A stretch of 64,000 nucleotides of DNA, taken from contig JALJCO010001220.1 in assembly GCA_023101725.1 (NCBI GenBank), positions 424,879 to 488,878 of the forward strand, given 5' to 3'. The DNA comes from Atherinomorus stipes (taxonomy: Eukaryota; Chordata; Actinopteri; Atheriniformes; Atherinidae). Positions 61,136 to 64,000 of this stretch are shown piece by piece (the first letter of the stretch is position 1; every line of letters starts with the position of its first letter). The position numbers and the translations under genes were made by a program. The notes beneath the pieces were generated by a model that saw only the letters and a list, made by a program, of their open reading frames with translations, ran no database searches and was not told where the DNA came from.

Positions 61136-62854
61136 GAGGAAAAAACAAAATAAATGGGTTTATTTGGAGGGAAGCTTCGAGTCTGGGTGGGTTGGGTTGG
61201 TGGGGTGGGTGTGAGGGGGGCGTAAAATCAACTAGAGGAAGTAGAGGATTGGGGGGGGGGGGTAAACAAAGGGAAATGGATCAAGGAATCAGGATCTCGG
61301 CCAAAGCAAAACTTGTGTGTGATGTGTAAGAAAGACTAAGTGGGTTGATATATAATCACTGGTGGTAGAAAAGGAAATGATATAATAGAAAAAGAAAATA
61401 AGAGCAGGGAGGAGGGTGGGAGGGGGAGGAAGATATGCCAAATGTGGCTCTTCCTCATGCGACAGACTAGACTATTGCAGGTGATTTTCATACATTTTTG
61501 AGTGCACTTCCCCCACATTTTTCTGTTTCTCTTTCTAAAGAAGCAAAACCCAATTATACCTTATTGTAAAGGTGAACAATCATTTTTGGGCTCTTAAGTA
61601 AAGAATATGGGTAATTTTTTGATGAACAATGATTAGGCTTCCTTCCAAATGCTGGTGTTTGATCACTGGTAGAAATGATGGATGGATAAAATAAAAACAG
61701 TAAACAGAACAAAAAAGCCCTGTACTGCATCACGGTTTCCCAGGAATTTTTGTTTTCCTTAAAATCAGGTCTGTTTTCTCCTCAAAAATCAGCTTGAGTT
61801 TCTAAATAATACCAGAGAATTTCTTCCAGCTGCCAATAAACACCTTCTTTATGGATATTGTTCCGGGGAGAGATAAACAAATCTCCAGAAACCCTGAAAT
61901 TACATTAAAAAAACATTGATGTGATGGAGGTAATTTGGCTTTTCTGGTGCTTGCAGCTTCAGTCATACAGACCAAGGAAAGAAACAATCGCTGTAGGATT
62001 TCTGTAGATCAGTCTGTGATTGTTTTTCTTTTTTTCTTTTCTTTTTTTTTGGCCCAGCTGCAGCTCAGAGCTGACCTGATGACTGTATTGTGGAGAAACA
62101 CTGTCCATGCAGACACAGTAAATCCTTTAAAATGTAATTAAAAGCAGCAGTTATTGGAAACTGGATTGGGTGGATGGAATCCCATAGCTGGCAACTGCCA
62201 CTTACCAGCGACTTGTCTGCTAATTCAATTGCACAAAAAAACACCTGTGTGCCCAGGGGAAACGATTTCAGAGCATAAATGAATGCCCGGAACAAGGACG
62301 CTTCCACACGCCAAGTTTGGACACTGTGCGTGATGACGTATTCGCAGGAAAAATCGTTCAGCCAGTGATAGTGCACTATTACTGCACTATCACTGCACTA
62401 TCACTGCACCACTTCTGGCAGAAGAAGAAGGAACTTTTTCATGCCCAGTAGAGCACACTGGAAAACCAGGGTTCATATTGGTTTGGCTTTTACCTGCTTC
62501 TGAGCGCTGAAGGAGTCGTTGAAGCTGAATAGGCTGAAGAATGAGGCGGCATGTCGGGGAGGAGCACCCGTTTGAAAAGTGTTGTTTACAAACAGAAACA
62601 TGGAGGGGCTCTACCTTTAATCGAATTGTTACACCCCTATCGTCTGAGGATTTTTGGTTTCAGCTGCAACATTGAGATGGGGTATAAACTTGGTGTAAAA
62701 AAACATGAAGGAATGGATCCATTCAGCCTTGCATCAACCCTTCAGACTGCAGGTGGTGGTGTTTGGTGTGGGGGATATTTCACTGGCCCACTTGGGCTCA
62801 TTGGCATGGTTTACATGTCACAGCCTAGTTTTTTGTTGCTGACCATGTCCAGTC

Positions 62855-63470
62855 TTAAAGGATAACCTTCTTTTTTTTCAACCTGGACCTTATACATGTG
62901 TATTTGCTCACCGGTGAAATTTCTGCTTCGTGAAATTTGAGTCCTTCAGAAGATATTGCATTGAGTCGCCCTTTGGTACATCCAGTAATAATGGGGGCAG
63001 TCACTAAGACATTATCTGCAGCAAAACTCCTATATTTTCGCCAATACTTTAAGTCGAATGAACGAAGGAATCAGTACTATTGTCCCGTGAGTCCAGATTT
63101 GGCTTTCCGTTAGTTATCAGGGTGTTCTTCCACACACTTTTTGGGGCCGCACATTTAAGAGGTGCGCTTCTGTAGTACAGCTGAGAAGAGCAGCTCGCTA
63201 CCCAGACAACAACAACTCACAGCACAATAGTGCTCATCCGTTCGTTCATTCTACTTAAAGCATTGATAAATTGAAGTTTTACTGCAGATAATGTCTTATA
63301 GAGAGGCTGCCCCTTCTCCACCATTTTACTGATGTACACCAAAAGGTGACTCAACGTGGTATCTTCCAAAGGACTCAAAGTGATGCAGGAACTTTACTGG
63401 TGAGTAAATGCACATATATACTCCTAGAAATAAGGTCCAGCTTGAAAAAAAAAAGAAAATTATCCTTTAA
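62855..63470. mobile_element. Foldback element family, copy 4 (complete, TTAA flanks)
   Basis: About 616 bp with long inverted arms: ttaaaggataaccttct, ttcaacctggaccttat and tttgctcaccggtgaaattt on the left; their inverses, ending aaattatcctttaa, on the right. TTAA stands at both edges. Further internal inverse pairs (ttaagtcgaatgaacgaa against ttcgttcattctacttaa) make almost the whole element palindromic. No open frame of note; mobilised in trans if at all. Confidence 0.8.
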
Positions 63471-64000
63471 TCTGGTTTCTTGAACATGACAATAAGTTCT
63501 CTGTACCTCATCCAATAAATCTGTAACTGTATGATGCTATCATAACAGCATTGACTAAAGTCTCTGATGAATGTTTCAAACTAGTGGTGGATCGACCCAA
63601 ATATCAATAATATCAATACAATGTTGGTACCTTTATTAATCGAAACTAATGTGATCATGTCAATACTTTAAATTAAGGCTTGAAAACTGTCAGAGTCTTC
63701 ATAAGTATGAGAGGATAAAGTGAGTTTTGGTGGATTAGGCATCTATGTACCCCAAATCAGCTTCTCTCAGAGATAAAAGCCAAATTCAGATTTGTATCAT
63801 GTCAGTAAAACTTGTTCATGTGTTAGAATATTAATGCATTAATTCCACAGATTAAGATTTGCACTAAAACTTTATTTTGACAGTCCCATTAAAAGTATCT
63901 TATCTTTGTTAACAGTTTTGTGAAATGGACATAAAATTACTGCGACTTGAAAAGGCAATAAAGTACAAGTTTGAAGGTTGGAGGGTCTGAATGGTAGGTA

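Larger units (their letters stand above)
55629..64000. other. Gene-free region with transposon debris
   Basis: No gene supported. It contains a G27 run (56224-56250), a ggggtggccac-type repeat (56720-57420), foldback-element pieces (57205-57341, 58555-58770), a (GT)n tract near 57920-57955, a dispersed repeat at 61015-61135, and a complete foldback element (62855-63470). The next genes expected from mammalian order are not present. Confidence 0.6.

Noticed and set aside
1..64000. CRISPR arrays, bacterial operons or viral genes
   Set aside because: None seen; the sequence is vertebrate throughout. Short repeats are minisatellite or transposon derived.
55629..64000. Next syntenic genes such as RIPPLY2, CYB5R4 or ME1
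   Set aside because: No exon of these families was recognisable in the region.

Overview
The window is a piece of a bony fish (teleost) nuclear genome. The evidence is intron-split vertebrate genes with short exons, a tRNA-derived SINE, Tc1/mariner and hAT-like elements typical of fish, and AT-rich introns. I cannot name the species.

Region 1 (1 to about 25.7 kb, + strand) is most of snap91 (AP180), the neuronal clathrin-assembly adaptor. The first exon(s), with the start codon and the lipid-binding N-terminus, lie upstream of base 1. I traced 23 coding exons plus one probable 6-nt microexon, from 5735 to the stop codon at 22653-22655, with reading phase agreeing at every junction. A further intron lies in the 3' UTR. 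One exon has an extra A in an A9 run that breaks the ANTH frame. Introns carry several small DNA transposon remnants and one SINE.

Region 2 (about 27.8 to 55.7 kb) is a tandem array of leukotriene B4 receptor-like class A GPCR genes, all on the + strand and each coded in a single exon: a 3' fragment (28966-29187), an intact copy (32150-33052), a broken copy (39840-40791), a second broken copy (48863-49811) and an intact copy (54726-55628). The second and third units lie in a recent segmental duplication, and paralogous empty sites date insertions of a Tc1-like transposon and of a nested foldback/hAT cluster. All copies that retain TM3 have QRY or HRY where most class A receptors have DRY.

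Region 3 (51384-52801, - strand), inside that array, is prss35, a secreted chymotrypsin-fold protein whose catalytic serine is replaced by threonine. It needs one frame correction in its low-complexity basic linker. snap91 and prss35 are also neighbours in mammals, so the fish locus keeps an ancient linkage into which the receptor array has expanded.

Region 4 (about 55.7 to 64 kb) has no gene I can support. It holds transposon debris, including a complete 0.6-kb foldback element with TTAA flanks (62855-63470) related to three other copies in the window.

I see no new multi-gene system. The points most worth following are the snap91 microexon, the birth-and-death GPCR array with tail length set by homopolymers, the empty-site-validated transposon insertions and a coding-looking islet in a snap91 intron (about 8165-8336).
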